Positions 37,250 through 46,600 of a stretch of DNA of 64,000 bases are shown here, in pieces. Source of the DNA: Pseudomonadota bacterium (GTDB lineage: Bacteria > Pseudomonadota > Alphaproteobacteria > Sphingomonadales > Sphingomonadaceae). The notes beneath the pieces are model-generated. The model searched no databases and had not been told where the DNA came from. It saw only the letters and a list, made by a program, of their open reading frames with translations. The stretch is from contig JAEZHP010000030.1 in NCBI GenBank assembly GCA_023416515.1, forward strand, positions 1 through 64,000, read 5' to 3'. Within the stretch, counting starts at the first letter, position 1; every line of letters begins with the position of its first letter. The position numbers were made by a program, and so were the translations under genes.

Positions 37250-38391
37250 GCCGCGCTTCTCCGGATCGCGCCGATCGCACGCGGGATCGACACCGGCGGG
37301 CGTCCCGAGAGGATGCGGATCTTGTCCATCCGCGACAGGGATGAGGAATAGAATCGGCCGACCGTCGCCTCCGGAAGCCGGTAAAAATGTTCGAGGATTC
37401 GATAGCGCTCCGGACCAGGCGCGGCCCGGAACAGCATTCGGTTGAGGAGCCGAAAGAAGCCGCGCTCGTTCCACAACGCGATCGCTCGCCGGCGAAGCAG
37501 GTCATGCAAGGACGCAGTCGACAGGTCCCGCTGCCTCATCAGCATCAGCGCGTTGGCGACGGCGTCGGGAAGCGAGTAACCGGTCGTGGGGTGAAAGAAG
37601 CCGCCGCGAAGCCCAAGGCGCGGCAGCGGCTCGGCCTCCGGCCACAACGGTTCCACTGCACCGTCGAGCACGATCGGCAGGACTCCCGCTTCCTCACCGA
37701 TGACTTCTGCCGCACCATCGAAGCAGCCCGCCAGATAGGCGTCGAGCCGCTCGCGAACCGTGGGCACGTCCAGAACCGGGCCGTCGGAATAATAAGTGTC
37801 CTCAACCATCAGCTCCGCTTCGTCGAACGGAAGCGTGTAGACGAAGCGATAGCCGTCCTCCTGGGGAACGGTGGCGTCCATGATGATCGGAGTCGAACGC
37901 TCGTGCGGGCGCGATGTCCTGAACGTTCGGCCGACGAATTTCTGCCAGGCCAGCTCCAGCCCCGGAAAGTCGGCGGCGCCTCGCGCGTCGACGATCGCGT
38001 CCGCGACGAGCTTTTCGCCGCTTTCCAGCCGCACGTATTCGGCGGTGATCTCGACGACCTGGCTACGCAAAATGCGCTCGGCCGGGAGTCGGGCGCGGAC
38101 CACCCTGTCCAATCGTTCCGACCGGATGCTGTTATAGCCAACCGACAGGCGCCGCTGTCGCTTTGGAAAGATGATCTCGTGATTGGGCCAGCGCCGCGTG
38201 ACAAGCGGTTGGACGAGGGCTCGGCCGTCGGCGTCGAGGTCACTGTCGAAGAAAGACCAGACGTGGTTCCCACCAAGCTTGTCGCCCTGCTCAACGAGCA
38301 ACAGATCGATTTCCGCCCGATGCCGGGTCAAGGCTAGCGCAAGGAGCGATCCGGCAAGTCCGCCGCCGACGATGATCAGCGAGCTTCTCAT
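37246..38391 (-). CDS. crtY: Lycopene beta-cyclase CrtY
   Basis: A 381-aa flavoprotein that cyclises lycopene to beta-carotene. Dinucleotide motif IIVGGGLAGSLLALAL, LVEQGDKLGGNHVWSFFD at the N-terminus, and GLRGGFFHPTTGYSLPDAVANAL near the C-terminus are typical of CrtY. First gene of crtY-crtI-crtB. A 62-bp gap separates it from the divergent DUF2141 gene. Confidence 0.94.
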   Translation of the reverse strand: MRSSLIIVGGGLAGSLLALALTRHRAEIDLLLVEQGDKLGGNHVWSFFDSDLDADGRALVQPLVTRRWPNHEIIFPKRQRRLSVGYNSIRSERLDRVVRARLPAERILRSQVVEITAEYVRLESGEKLVADAIVDARGAADFPGLELAWQKFVGRTFRTSRPHERSTPIIMDATVPQEDGYRFVYTLPFDEAELMVEDTYYSDGPVLDVPTVRERLDAYLAGCFDGAAEVIGEEAGVLPIVLDGAVEPLWPEAEPLPRLGLRGGFFHPTTGYSLPDAVANALMLMRQRDLSTASLHDLLRRRAIALWNERGFFRLLNRMLFRAAPGPERYRILEHFYRLPEATVGRFYSSSLSRMDKIRILSGRPPVSIPRAIGAIRRSAA

Positions 38392-38453
38392 CCGAAATCC
38401 TCGCCCAAAGGATGTATGGCGAGCGCGGCGTTGGGCGCGTACGGTCCAACCCT

Positions 38454-38879
38454 ATGAATATCCTCAAGATCGCGGCTGCGACGCCGCTCCTGCTGCTGAC
38501 CGCCGCGCAGGATACTGGCCAGGTCGAGGTCTCTATCGAAGGCCTTAGGAACGGGCGTGGCGACGTTCATCTCTGCCTGACCCGGGAAGAGCGGCATTTT
38601 CCGAACTGCCGCAACGATCCGGCGGCGATCAAGCGTACCGTGCCGGCGTCGACCAGCCGCGTGACCCTGAATGTCGCGCCCGGCGAATATGCGCTTTCGG
38701 TGTTCCACGACGAGAACAGGGACCGGGAGCTCGACACCATGCTGCGGATACCACGTGAAGGCTTCGGCTTCTCGCGGAATCCGCGCATCCGCTTTGGAGC
38801 ACCGCGTTTCAGGGATGTGCGCGTCAGCATCCCGGCGGGCTTCACCCGCTTGTCCGTCCGCATGCAATACATGCTTTAG
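38454..38879 (+). CDS. Exported DUF2141 protein
   Basis: A 141-aa protein with a signal peptide (MNILKIAAATPLLLLTAA) followed by the DUF2141 domain: VEVSIEGLRNGRGDVHLCL, GEYALSVFHDENRDRELD, PREGFGFSRNPRI. It is a periplasmic or outer-envelope beta domain of unknown role, often near carotenoid genes in sphingomonads (from memory). ATG 38454 is chosen at the signal peptide start. Confidence 0.85.
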   Translation: MNILKIAAATPLLLLTAAQDTGQVEVSIEGLRNGRGDVHLCLTREERHFPNCRNDPAAIKRTVPASTSRVTLNVAPGEYALSVFHDENRDRELDTMLRIPREGFGFSRNPRIRFGAPRFRDVRVSIPAGFTRLSVRMQYML

Positions 38880-38943
38880 GCCATGTGGATTCGCGTGATC
38901 TTTGCACGTACCACCGAAGTCGGGGGTGCGATGCAGGATTACG

Positions 38944-39930
38944 ATGCTAGATCTTCCATCCACCATTTCCGCGCAGGCGGCGGCAGGTACTGACGATTTC
39001 CGTCCCGAGATCGAATTGCTTCTCGCCAATCCGCGCGGCTTCTGCGCGGGAGTGCGCCGTGCCATCGACGCCGTCCGCGACGCGCTGAAGGTTCACGGGC
39101 CGCCGGTCTATGTGCGCCGGCCGATTGTTCACAATCTCGCCGTCGTCCGCGAGCTGGAGGGTGAGGGCGCGATCTTCGTAGAGGAACTTGCGCAGGTTCC
39201 CGACGGCGCCGTTGTCGTCCTCTCGGCGCACGGCGTTCCCCTCTCAGTCCAAAAAGAAGCCAGGTCTCGCGGCCTGCGCGCGTATGACGCGGTGTGTCCG
39301 CTGGTTGCAAAGGTCCATCGCCAGGTGGAACGCTTTCACCGCGACGGGCGCCAGATCATCCTGGTCGGCCATCAGGGCCATCCCGAGGTCGAGGGAACTA
39401 CGGGTCGCCTTCCGGCGGGAAGCACCCATGTTGTGAAATCGGTGGATGAGGCGGCTGCGTTGCCCCTGCGGGCCGATGCCCCGAGCGCGGTGGCAGTCCA
39501 GACCACCTACTCGGTCGAGGACGCGGAGGAGATAGTCAATGTCCTGCGCACGCGCTTCAGCGACCTCGTCGAGCCGCCCACCAGCGACATCTGCTACGCC
39601 ACTACGAACCGCCAGCGAGCCATCCGTGTCATTGCGGACCAGGCCACTGCGGTGATCGTCGTCGGCGAAACCTTCTCGTCCAATGCCCGCCGTCTTGCAG
39701 AGGTCGCATCGCTTCGCTGCCGGTCGGTGCAGCTGGTGCCGGACGCTTCCGAGCTCGACTGGTCGCGCCTGCCCCGGTCCGGCGTGGTCGGGGTAACCGC
39801 CGCCGCGTCGACTCCCGAATTGAGCGTCGCCGGAGTCATCGACGCGCTGGCCGGCCGTTATCGGCTTCGGGTCAGGGACGTCGGCGGCGCCGAGGAAAGC
39901 ACCGAGTTCAAGCGGGTGGCGATCGGATGA
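38944..39930 (+). CDS. ispH: 4-hydroxy-3-methylbut-2-enyl diphosphate reductase IspH
   Basis: A 328-aa Fe-S enzyme that makes IPP and DMAPP, the last step of the MEP pathway. The three cluster Cys are in NPRGFCAGVRRAI, DAVCPLVAK and SDICYATTNRQ. VGHQGHPEVEGTTG and AASTPE are also family motifs. ATG 38944 is used; a TTG further upstream adds unmatched residues. It overlaps the prenyl synthase gene by 4 nt, which favours feeding carotenoid synthesis. Confidence 0.95.
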   Translation: MLDLPSTISAQAAAGTDDFRPEIELLLANPRGFCAGVRRAIDAVRDALKVHGPPVYVRRPIVHNLAVVRELEGEGAIFVEELAQVPDGAVVVLSAHGVPLSVQKEARSRGLRAYDAVCPLVAKVHRQVERFHRDGRQIILVGHQGHPEVEGTTGRLPAGSTHVVKSVDEAAALPLRADAPSAVAVQTTYSVEDAEEIVNVLRTRFSDLVEPPTSDICYATTNRQRAIRVIADQATAVIVVGETFSSNARRLAEVASLRCRSVQLVPDASELDWSRLPRSGVVGVTAAASTPELSVAGVIDALAGRYRLRVRDVGGAEESTEFKRVAIG

Positions 39931-40829
39931 GCAGCCGCGGACCCGCCCCAAGCCTCCCGTCCTCGACCCATCGCATTCGTGCGGACATCGACGCGATGTT
40001 CACCGCGCTGCTTTCGGAGCCCGACGACCAGAGCGCGCGGCTATTCGATGCGATGCGCTACGCTGCCGTCGGAGGAAAGCGGCTCCGACCGCTGCTGACA
40101 ATCGCGTCCGCAAACCTGTTCGGCGTACCCGAGTCCTACTCACTTTGGGCTGCGCTGGCCGTCGAATGCGTACACGTCCACTCGCTCATCCACGACGACT
40201 TACCGTGCATGGACGACGACGATCTGCGCCGCGGCCGGCCGACCGTCCACTGCGCGTTTGATGAGGCGACGGCGGTCCTCGCCGGCGACGCGCTGCTCGC
40301 TCTTGCCTTCGAAATTCTGGCGGATCCGGCCACCCACCCGTCCGCCGAGGTCAGGACGCACCTCACGGTCGAGCTGGCCCGCGCATCCGGAGCGTCCGGG
40401 ATGGCCGGCGGCCAGATGATTGATCTTATCGCAGAGGGAATCGAACTCGACCTCGACGGCGTGACTCGCCTCCAGCGCCTCAAGACCGGTGCCCTCATCA
40501 GCTGGTGCGCCGACGCCGGCGCCATCCTCGGCGAAGCCCCCTCCGACTACCGCCTAAGCCTCCGCGGCTATGCCCAATGCGTCGGGCTGGCGTTTCAGAT
40601 TGCCGATGATCTTCTCGATTGCAGCGGCGACGAAGCCGCAGTCGGCAAGCGACTTGGAAAAGATGCCGCGCAGGGGAAAGCCACTTTTGTGACCTTGTTG
40701 GGGGAGGAGCGTGCTCGTCGGCAGGCCGATCTGTTGGTCGAGCAGGCGATCGCCCACCTCCACGCGTTTGGGCGGAGCGCGGCCCCTCTCGAGGCGATCG
40801 CGCGCTATGCGATCACTCGGGATCGTTGA
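39927..40829 (+). CDS. crtE: Polyprenyl (GGPP or FPP) synthase, CrtE/IspA type
   Basis: A 300-aa all-trans prenyl diphosphate synthase. The first Asp-rich motif is HDDLPCMDDDDLRRGRPT and the second is FQIADDLLD. The residue five before the first DD is His (VHVHSLIHDD), so product length (C15 or C20) cannot be read with certainty. Coupling to ispH and closeness to crtB favour geranylgeranyl diphosphate supply. The 3' end overlaps the LOV-HTH gene by 17 bp. Confidence 0.85.
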   Translation: MSSRGPAPSLPSSTHRIRADIDAMFTALLSEPDDQSARLFDAMRYAAVGGKRLRPLLTIASANLFGVPESYSLWAALAVECVHVHSLIHDDLPCMDDDDLRRGRPTVHCAFDEATAVLAGDALLALAFEILADPATHPSAEVRTHLTVELARASGASGMAGGQMIDLIAEGIELDLDGVTRLQRLKTGALISWCADAGAILGEAPSDYRLSLRGYAQCVGLAFQIADDLLDCSGDEAAVGKRLGKDAAQGKATFVTLLGEERARRQADLLVEQAIAHLHAFGRSAAPLEAIARYAITRDR

Positions 40830-41460
40830 GCTGAAGGCCAGCTTCCACCCCGATCCGGATGGCGTCAGCTGACGTGGGCGCGTTGAGCCTGTCGAGCAGG
40901 CGGGCGCGGTGCATCTTCACGGTCTTCTCGTCGATTCCGAGCAACCCGGCGATCTGCTTGTTGCGCAACCCGCGGATGAGGAACTCCAGAACCTCGCGCT
41001 GGCGGACCGTGAGAGAGGACACCAGCGTCCTCGCATCGCGTGCCCTAGCGCTGGCGAGATCGGCGCCGACCCCCACGTCCATCTGTGAGCCGATGAAATA
41101 GACGAGGTCGCCGGCCTGGTCGCGCACCGGCGCGATCATCACCGCGTTGCGGAATTCAGAGCCGTCCTTGCGATAATTGGTGAGCTCGACCAGCGCCGGC
41201 TCCCCCGCGGCGACGGCGCGCGCGAGCTCGGCGCGAGGACGGGCTTCGGTCTCCGGTCTCGCCAGGAACCGGCAGTTGCGCCCAATGATCTCTCCCTCCG
41301 TATAGCCGGTCAGGCGGCAGAACGCGGAATTGGCTGCGACGATCGGGTTGTCCGGCTGGCGCGCATCGGTGATCACGGTGGCGATGGGGGTATGACGAAT
41401 CGAGCCGAGAAGCGCCTCGAACTCGGCACCGTTTGGCAAGTTGTCGTCGAGCGCGCTCAC
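40813..41460 (-). CDS. LOV-HTH blue-light-responsive transcription regulator (EL222-like)
   Basis: A 215-aa protein: N-terminal LOV domain (about 15-125) with the flavin-adduct Cys C63 in GRNCRFLA, plus NYRKDGSEFRNAVMIAP and VYFIGSQMDV. A LuxR-type helix-turn-helix follows (about 150-210, SLTVRQREVLEFLIRGLRNKQIAGLLG). Order, length and motifs match EL222 of Erythrobacter, which dimerises and binds DNA in blue light. GTG 41460 overlaps the hisN stop (GTGA), so it is the last gene of the his operon, and it converges on crtE. Confidence 0.93.
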   Translation of the reverse strand: MSALDDNLPNGAEFEALLGSIRHTPIATVITDARQPDNPIVAANSAFCRLTGYTEGEIIGRNCRFLARPETEARPRAELARAVAAGEPALVELTNYRKDGSEFRNAVMIAPVRDQAGDLVYFIGSQMDVGVGADLASARARDARTLVSSLTVRQREVLEFLIRGLRNKQIAGLLGIDEKTVKMHRARLLDRLNAPTSADAIRIGVEAGLQLNDPE

Positions 41461-42278
41461 TCACCCTTCCTAACCGCTTGAGAAACATTGGGCGAGAGGG
41501 AGAGAAGAGCGACAGCCTCTTTAAGCAATTCCTCGGATGCCGCAGCCACCAACTTACCCGCCGAAAGATCTTCTCCGCCAAACCAGTTGCTCACCACTCC
41601 GCCTGCTGCCGTCACGACCGGCAGCAAGGCGTTCATGTCGTGAGGGGCCAGACCGCTCTCGATGACGAGGTCCAGGCCGCCGGCGGCGAGCCGTGCGTAG
41701 GCGTAGCCGTCGAGACCATAGCGGGTCAGCCGCACCCGCTCCCTCACGCGTTCGAAGCCGCCGCGCTCGCTTGCCGTGAACAGGTATGGATCGGTGGTCG
41801 ACAGCCGCGCTTCGGCGAGGCTGCGGCAGCCGCTGGTGCGAAGCACGCTTCGCCCGGTTTCGGTAATCAGATGACCGACCTCGCCATGTCCCACGAAACG
41901 TTCGCCGAGGCGCGGCGTCTCGATCACGCCTACCACCGGGCGCCCCTCATCCAGCAGCGCGATCAGCACCGTCCAGCTTGGCAGGCCGCAGATGAAGGAG
42001 CGGGTGCCGTCGATCGGATCCAGGCTCCAGCAATACCGGCCCGATGTGGCGGTCGGGCCGAACTCCTCGCCCTCGCTGCCATGATCGGGCCAGCGCTGCG
42101 CGATCAGATCTCGCATCACCCGCTCGACCGCGCGATCCGCCCGGGTCACCGGATCGAAGGCCGCGCCGCCGCTCTTGTCCTCGACACCCCATTCAGACGA
42201 GTCCCAGCGCAACGCCTCATTCCGCGCCGCGTCGGCGACATCCTCGGCGAAGGCCGCATAGGCCGCAAGATCACTCAA
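41457..42278 (-). CDS. hisN: Inositol monophosphatase-family histidinol-phosphatase
   Basis: A 273-aa metal-dependent phosphatase. Metal-site motifs are GSEGEEFG, WSLDPIDGTRSFICG and SGLAPHDMNALLPVVTAAGG. In a his operon whose HisB lacks a HAD phosphatase domain, it most likely removes phosphate from histidinol phosphate. TTG 42278 is chosen because AAGGAG lies 6 nt upstream; an ATG at 42299 has no ribosome site. Confidence 0.9.
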   Translation of the reverse strand: MSDLAAYAAFAEDVADAARNEALRWDSSEWGVEDKSGGAAFDPVTRADRAVERVMRDLIAQRWPDHGSEGEEFGPTATSGRYCWSLDPIDGTRSFICGLPSWTVLIALLDEGRPVVGVIETPRLGERFVGHGEVGHLITETGRSVLRTSGCRSLAEARLSTTDPYLFTASERGGFERVRERVRLTRYGLDGYAYARLAAGGLDLVIESGLAPHDMNALLPVVTAAGGVVSNWFGGEDLSAGKLVAAASEELLKEAVALLSLSPNVSQAVRKGE

Positions 42279-42924
42279 CCTTCTCTCCTTCCACCGCATG
42301 CCGGGAACGAAGGACGGCGACGACCTCGTTCCAGCCGAAACCCCGCGCTTCCATCAGGACGGCCACGTGATACATCAGGTCCGCGACCTCCTCTGTGCAC
42401 TGTTCCGGCGACGAGCCGGCGGCAGCCAGCGCGACCTCGACGCCTTCCTCGCCGATCTTCTGGGCAATGCGCGCTGGTCCCTGAGCAAGCAGCTTCCGAG
42501 TGTAGCTCTCCTCGCTCCCGCCGGCGGCCCGGTCGGCGACGATGCGCGAGAGTTCGGCAAGCCATTCCGGCCCGTCACACACAACCTCGCCGAAACAGCT
42601 GGCGGTGCCGCGGTGGCACGTCGGCCCCTCGGGATCGACGAGGACGAGCAAGGCATCGCCGTCGCAGTCGGCATGCACAGAAGCGACGCGAAGCGCGTTG
42701 CCGCTCGTCTCGCCCTTGGTCCACAGCCGCTGCTTCGACCGGCTCCAAAAGGTAACGCGCCCGCTTTCGAAAGTCGCATCGAGCGCTTCGCGGTTCATGT
42801 ATCCGAGCATCAACACCCGCGCGGAGTTCCGGTTCTGCACCGTCACCGGCAACAGGCCGTCCATTTTCTGCCAGGCCAACAACCCGGCGTCTTCAGCCGT
42901 CAGCGGCGCATTTCGATCCCGCAT
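42271..42924 (-). CDS. hisIE: Bifunctional phosphoribosyl-AMP cyclohydrolase/phosphoribosyl-ATP pyrophosphatase
   Basis: A 217-aa HisI-HisE fusion. The HisI part (about 15-115) has [29 protein letters not shown] and the metal-binding DCDGDALL and [12 protein letters not shown]. The HisE part (about 120-215) has [13 protein letters not shown] and [14 protein letters not shown]. Catalyses the second and third steps of histidine synthesis. Fused HisIE is typical of enteric and Bacteroidetes operons, whereas alphaproteobacteria usually have separate genes. Confidence 0.94.
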   Translation of the reverse strand: MRDRNAPLTAEDAGLLAWQKMDGLLPVTVQNRNSARVLMLGYMNREALDATFESGRVTFWSRSKQRLWTKGETSGNALRVASVHADCDGDALLVLVDPEGPTCHRGTASCFGEVVCDGPEWLAELSRIVADRAAGGSEESYTRKLLAQGPARIAQKIGEEGVEVALAAAGSSPEQCTEEVADLMYHVAVLMEARGFGWNEVVAVLRSRHAVEGEKVE

Positions 42925-43667
42925 GTCGCGAGAAACTCCTTCAGATCGGGAATGGCGATGAGCCGGTCGTGGAAAACGCTTGCCGCAAGCGCGCCGCTCG
43001 CGCCCGCGTCGACGAACGCGTCCCGGAAATGCTCCGGCGTGCCGGCTCCTCCCGAGGCGATCACCGGGACCGACACGGCTTGAACGACCGCCCTGGTGTG
43101 GGCGATGTCGTAGCCGCCGCGCACGCCGTCCCGCCGCATGCAGTTGAGCACGATCTCGCCCGCGCCCCGGGCCGCTGCTTCTCTAACCCAGTCCAGAGTC
43201 GAGCGTCCGGCATCGCGAGTGGCGTCCGGTGAACCGGTATATTGTTGGACGACATGGCCGTTGCCGACGGCGAGGCTGTCGACGCCGACCACCGCGCACT
43301 GGCTGCCGAAGTCACGCGCGATTTCCTCGATAAGCTGCGGCCGCTCCAGCGCCGGCGAATTGATCGAGATCTTGTCGGCCCCGGCGTCGAGGCAGGCCGC
43401 GGCCTGGTCTCGGCTGCGAATGCCGCCGGCGACGGTGAACGGGATGTCGATGATACGTGCGATTCGCCGCACCCAGTCGAGATCGAGGCTTCGGCCCTCG
43501 GGGCTCGCGCCGATGTCGTAGAAAACGAGCTCGTCGGCCCCTTCCTTGCGGTAGCGCAACGCCTGATCGAGGATGCCGCCGGCGTCGCGGTGGTCGCGGA
43601 ACTGAACGCCTTTGACGACGCGGCCGTCCTTCACGTCGAGGCAAGGGATGATCCTACGCGCAGGCAT
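42900..43667 (-). CDS. hisF: Imidazole glycerol phosphate synthase cyclase subunit HisF
   Basis: A 255-aa beta/alpha barrel. [17 protein letters not shown], the phosphate loop VAGGIRS and [11 protein letters not shown] are family motifs. Pairs with HisH to form imidazole glycerol phosphate and AICAR. It overlaps hisA by 14 bp and hisIE by 25 bp. Confidence 0.95.
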   Translation of the reverse strand: MPARRIIPCLDVKDGRVVKGVQFRDHRDAGGILDQALRYRKEGADELVFYDIGASPEGRSLDLDWVRRIARIIDIPFTVAGGIRSRDQAAACLDAGADKISINSPALERPQLIEEIARDFGSQCAVVGVDSLAVGNGHVVQQYTGSPDATRDAGRSTLDWVREAAARGAGEIVLNCMRRDGVRGGYDIAHTRAVVQAVSVPVIASGGAGTPEHFRDAFVDAGASGALAASVFHDRLIAIPDLKEFLATCGIEMRR

Positions 43668-44370
43668 CGAGCGCCTCCGCGAGCGTGAAGCGCCCTTCCC
43701 AGACCGCCTTGCCCACGATGGCGCCTGCAGTGGTCAGGCGGCGCAGATCGTCAAGCGAGGCAACACCGCCCGAGGCCTGAATCTCCGCCGTGGACAGGCG
43801 CTGGGCCGCCTCTTCCAGCAACGCGAAATTGGGCCCGGCAAGCATGCCGTCGCGCCCGACATCGGTGAGCAGGATTTGGCGCGCCTCCGGATATAGCGCC
43901 GCCGCGTCCCACAGCGACAAGGTCGAGGCTTCGGTCCAGCCGGAAGCGACCACCCACGGCGCGCCGCCATCGATTCGAACGTCAAGCGAAAGGGTGATCC
44001 GCTCCGCGCCGAACTCCGTAAGCAAGGCTCGCACGAGATCCGGTTGCTTGACCGCGAGACTGCCGATCACGACGCGCGACACGCCCGCATCCAGCATCTG
44101 CGCGATCTGACCGCGGGTTCGAAACCCGCCGCCGACTTGCAGCTTCAGCTCCGCCGCGCCGGCCAGGCGCGTGATCAGCGCATGTTGCACAGGCTCGCCG
44201 GCTTTTGCGCCGTCGAGATCGACGACATGTGCCCATTCGGCGCCGGCCGCGGCAAACTCCGCCAGAGCTTCCGCGGGGTCGACCGGATAAGCAGTCGAGT
44301 CGTCGAACCGCCCCTGCCGAAGGCGCACGACGCGGCCGCCCATCAGGTCCATTGCAGGATAGAGGATCAT
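43654..44370 (-). CDS. hisA: ProFAR isomerase HisA
   Basis: A 238-aa barrel enzyme (phosphoribosylformimino-AICAR-P isomerase). [40 protein letters not shown] and [15 protein letters not shown] are family motifs. Overlaps hisH by 4 nt. Confidence 0.95.
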   Translation of the reverse strand: MILYPAMDLMGGRVVRLRQGRFDDSTAYPVDPAEALAEFAAAGAEWAHVVDLDGAKAGEPVQHALITRLAGAAELKLQVGGGFRTRGQIAQMLDAGVSRVVIGSLAVKQPDLVRALLTEFGAERITLSLDVRIDGGAPWVVASGWTEASTLSLWDAAALYPEARQILLTDVGRDGMLAGPNFALLEEAAQRLSTAEIQASGGVASLDDLRRLTTAGAIVGKAVWEGRFTLAEALDACA

Positions 44371-44948
44371 GAGGCGAGCCAGGCCTGAAGAAAGCGCGCG
44401 CCGGCCTCGCCCGAACGCTCCGGGTGGAATTGCGCCCCCCAGTAATTCCCTTTTGCGACCACGGCGGGAATCTCGCGGCCATAATCTGCCGACGCACGCG
44501 TTGCCGCGCCGGTGTCGCAGGCGAAGCTGTGTGCGAAATAGACATAGTCGCCATCGCGCAGCCCGATTTCGGGATCAGATACGGCAAGCCGGCTCCATCC
44601 CATATGCGGCACCGGCCGCTCCGACGCCGGCTCAAGCTTGCGGACACGACCGGGGACGATGCCGAGGCACGGAACCCCGTCCTCCTCGGTCGAATCGAAC
44701 AGCAATTGCATGCCGAGACAAATGCCGAGCACGGGCTGGCGAAGGGACCGAAGAGCGTCCCCGAGGCCAAGCGCTTCGATCCGCTCCATGGCGAAGCCCG
44801 CGGCTCCGACACCCGGCAGCACGACCCGTTCCGCGGAGGCCATCCGGTCGGCGTCGTCGGTCACCAGCGGCGTCGCGCCGAACCGCTCGAGCGCGATGGC
44901 GACCGATCCCAGGTTGCCGCACCCCAAATCCACGATGGCCAGGGTCAC
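44367..44948 (-). CDS. hisH: Imidazole glycerol phosphate synthase glutaminase subunit HisH
   Basis: A 193-aa class I glutamine amidotransferase. Oxyanion and nucleophile region LGICLGMQLLF (catalytic Cys), and GAQFHPERSGEAG with the catalytic His-Glu pair. Gives ammonia to HisF. The GTG start at 44948 overlaps the stop of the HisC-HisB gene. Confidence 0.95.
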   Translation of the reverse strand: MTLAIVDLGCGNLGSVAIALERFGATPLVTDDADRMASAERVVLPGVGAAGFAMERIEALGLGDALRSLRQPVLGICLGMQLLFDSTEEDGVPCLGIVPGRVRKLEPASERPVPHMGWSRLAVSDPEIGLRDGDYVYFAHSFACDTGAATRASADYGREIPAVVAKGNYWGAQFHPERSGEAGARFLQAWLAS

Positions 44949-46600
44949 AACATGCCCTTCGTGCTGGGCAGGGTGTCGCCGTCCATCCGGACCGCCTCGC
45001 GAAGCGCCCGGCCTAACGCCTTGAAGCAGGCTTCGGTCTTGTGGTGGTCGTTCTCGCCCGTCACGCGCACGTGGACCGAGGCGCCGAGGCTGTCGGCGAT
45101 CGAGCGGAAGACGTGAGCCGTCATCTCGGTCGGATAGGCACCGATATGGCTCGCCTCGAACCGTCCTTCGAAGACGCTGCTTGGCCGGCCGGAAAGATCC
45201 ACGAGCACCTGCGCCTGCGCCTCGTCCATCGGCAGTGCGAACCCGAACCGGCCGATGCCTCGTCGCTCGCCGAGCGCCTTCGACAAGGCGGAGCCGAAGG
45301 CGATGGCGCAATCCTCGATGCTGTGATGCCCGTCCACGGCGAGATCGCCGTCGCAGGTGAGGACGAGCGAGAAACCGCCATGCGCAGCCACCTGGTCAAG
45401 CATATGGTCGTAGAAGGGAATGCCGGTCGCAATTCGCCGGGGTTCCGCGCGATCAAGATCCACTGCCACCGCGATCCGAGTCTCGCGCGTATCCCGCGCC
45501 AGCTCCGCACGACGGCCCGGCGCTCGAGCCTCGCCAACCCAGAACGCGGCGAGCGCCGAGTCATTCTCCTCGGGAGTCCCGATGGTCAGCCGGACGCCGC
45601 CCGGCGCCGCATTCTCGCGGAAGCGTAGCCTGATGCCGAGGTGGTCCAGCCGGCGAGCGAGCGCCGGCGCGTCCTCCACCTCCAGGAAAAGAAAGTTGCC
45701 GCCGCCATTTCGTACCCTGCGCACCAACGGCGAAGCCAGGAGGCGCTCCGCCAACCGTGCTCGTTCCGTCCGGATCCGCTCGATCCGTTCCTCGTGCACG
45801 GCGCGCCGCGACGGCGCCAGCGCAGCAAGCGCGGCCTCGATCGACAAAGTCGGCAGCGGATAAGGAGGCAGCGCCCGCTGCAGCAGGCCGATCAGCTCGG
45901 CATTCGCTATCGCAGCTCCGATGCGCGCGCCGGCAAGGCCGTAAGCCTTGGAGAGGGTGCGCAGAACGACCAGGTTCGGCCGTCTTGCCGCCTCTTCGGA
46001 GAGGCTCACGACATCGGCGAACTCGATATAGGCCTCGTCCAAGACGATGAGGGTGTCCGGCAGCGCGTCGGCGATCTCCAGCACCTGGGCGGGTGCCACC
46101 GGGTTGCCGGTGGGGTTGTTCGGCGAGCAGATGAAGGCGAGCTTCAGCTTCGGCTCGGCCCGCGCGGCAGCCAGGAAGGCGTCGCTGTCCAGATCGAAAT
46201 CGGACGTCAGCCTCGCCTCCGCGACACGTGCTCCCTGGAGCCGGGCGAAGTGGGCGTAAGCGGAGAAAGTCGGCGTCGCCACGAGCACCGCATCCTCGCC
46301 AGCCCGGCAGAAGATGCGGACGAGCAGGTCGATCGCATCGTCCGCGCCGCGCGTCATGACCAGCTCGTTCAGAGCGACGCCGTAGAGGCTCGCCATCACT
46401 TGGCGAAGACGGGCCGGCTGCGGCTCCGGATAGCGGTTGATCCCGGCGTCGAGGGCCGATGCGCCCAGCGGCGGGAACGGATTCTCATTGGCGTCGAGGC
46501 TGATTACGTCGGCTAGCCCGGCGGTCGCGCGCGCGCCGATGTCGAACGGAGGAAGCGCGAGTATTTCTGGTCGCGCAAGGCGCAATGCGAGCGAGTTCAT
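44945..46600 (-). CDS. hisCB: HisC-HisB fusion: histidinol-phosphate aminotransferase + imidazoleglycerol-phosphate dehydratase
   Basis: One uninterrupted 551-aa frame encodes two enzymes. Residues 1 to about 350 are a PLP aminotransferase (SLDANENPFPP, PNNPTGNP, DEAYIEFAD, TLSKAYGLAGARIG with the PLP Lys). Residues about 358-551 are IGP dehydratase (RDTRETRIAVAVDLD, FYDHMLDQVAAHGGF, DGHHSIEDCAIAFG, TGENDHHKTEACFKALGRALR). No ATG, GTG or TTG in frame with HisB is seen at the joint. It would catalyse steps 7 (dehydratase) and 8 (transaminase) in one polypeptide. HisC-HisB fusions are rare as far as I know. Confidence 0.92.
   Translation of the reverse strand: MNSLALRLARPEILALPPFDIGARATAGLADVISLDANENPFPPLGASALDAGINRYPEPQPARLRQVMASLYGVALNELVMTRGADDAIDLLVRIFCRAGEDAVLVATPTFSAYAHFARLQGARVAEARLTSDFDLDSDAFLAAARAEPKLKLAFICSPNNPTGNPVAPAQVLEIADALPDTLIVLDEAYIEFADVVSLSEEAARRPNLVVLRTLSKAYGLAGARIGAAIANAELIGLLQRALPPYPLPTLSIEAALAALAPSRRAVHEERIERIRTERARLAERLLASPLVRRVRNGGGNFLFLEVEDAPALARRLDHLGIRLRFRENAAPGGVRLTIGTPEENDSALAAFWVGEARAPGRRAELARDTRETRIAVAVDLDRAEPRRIATGIPFYDHMLDQVAAHGGFSLVLTCDGDLAVDGHHSIEDCAIAFGSALSKALGERRGIGRFGFALPMDEAQAQVLVDLSGRPSSVFEGRFEASHIGAYPTEMTAHVFRSIADSLGASVHVRVTGENDHHKTEACFKALGRALREAVRMDGDTLPSTKGML

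Noticed and set aside
38902..38943. TTG start at 38902 for IspH
   Set aside because: It adds 14 residues without family match; ATG 38944 gives the usual length.
45121..45564. An ATG with GAGGAG upstream near the HisC-HisB joint, suggesting a separate hisB start
   Set aside because: That ATG is in another frame and encodes an Arg-rich product unlike HisB. The HisB frame has no start near the joint.
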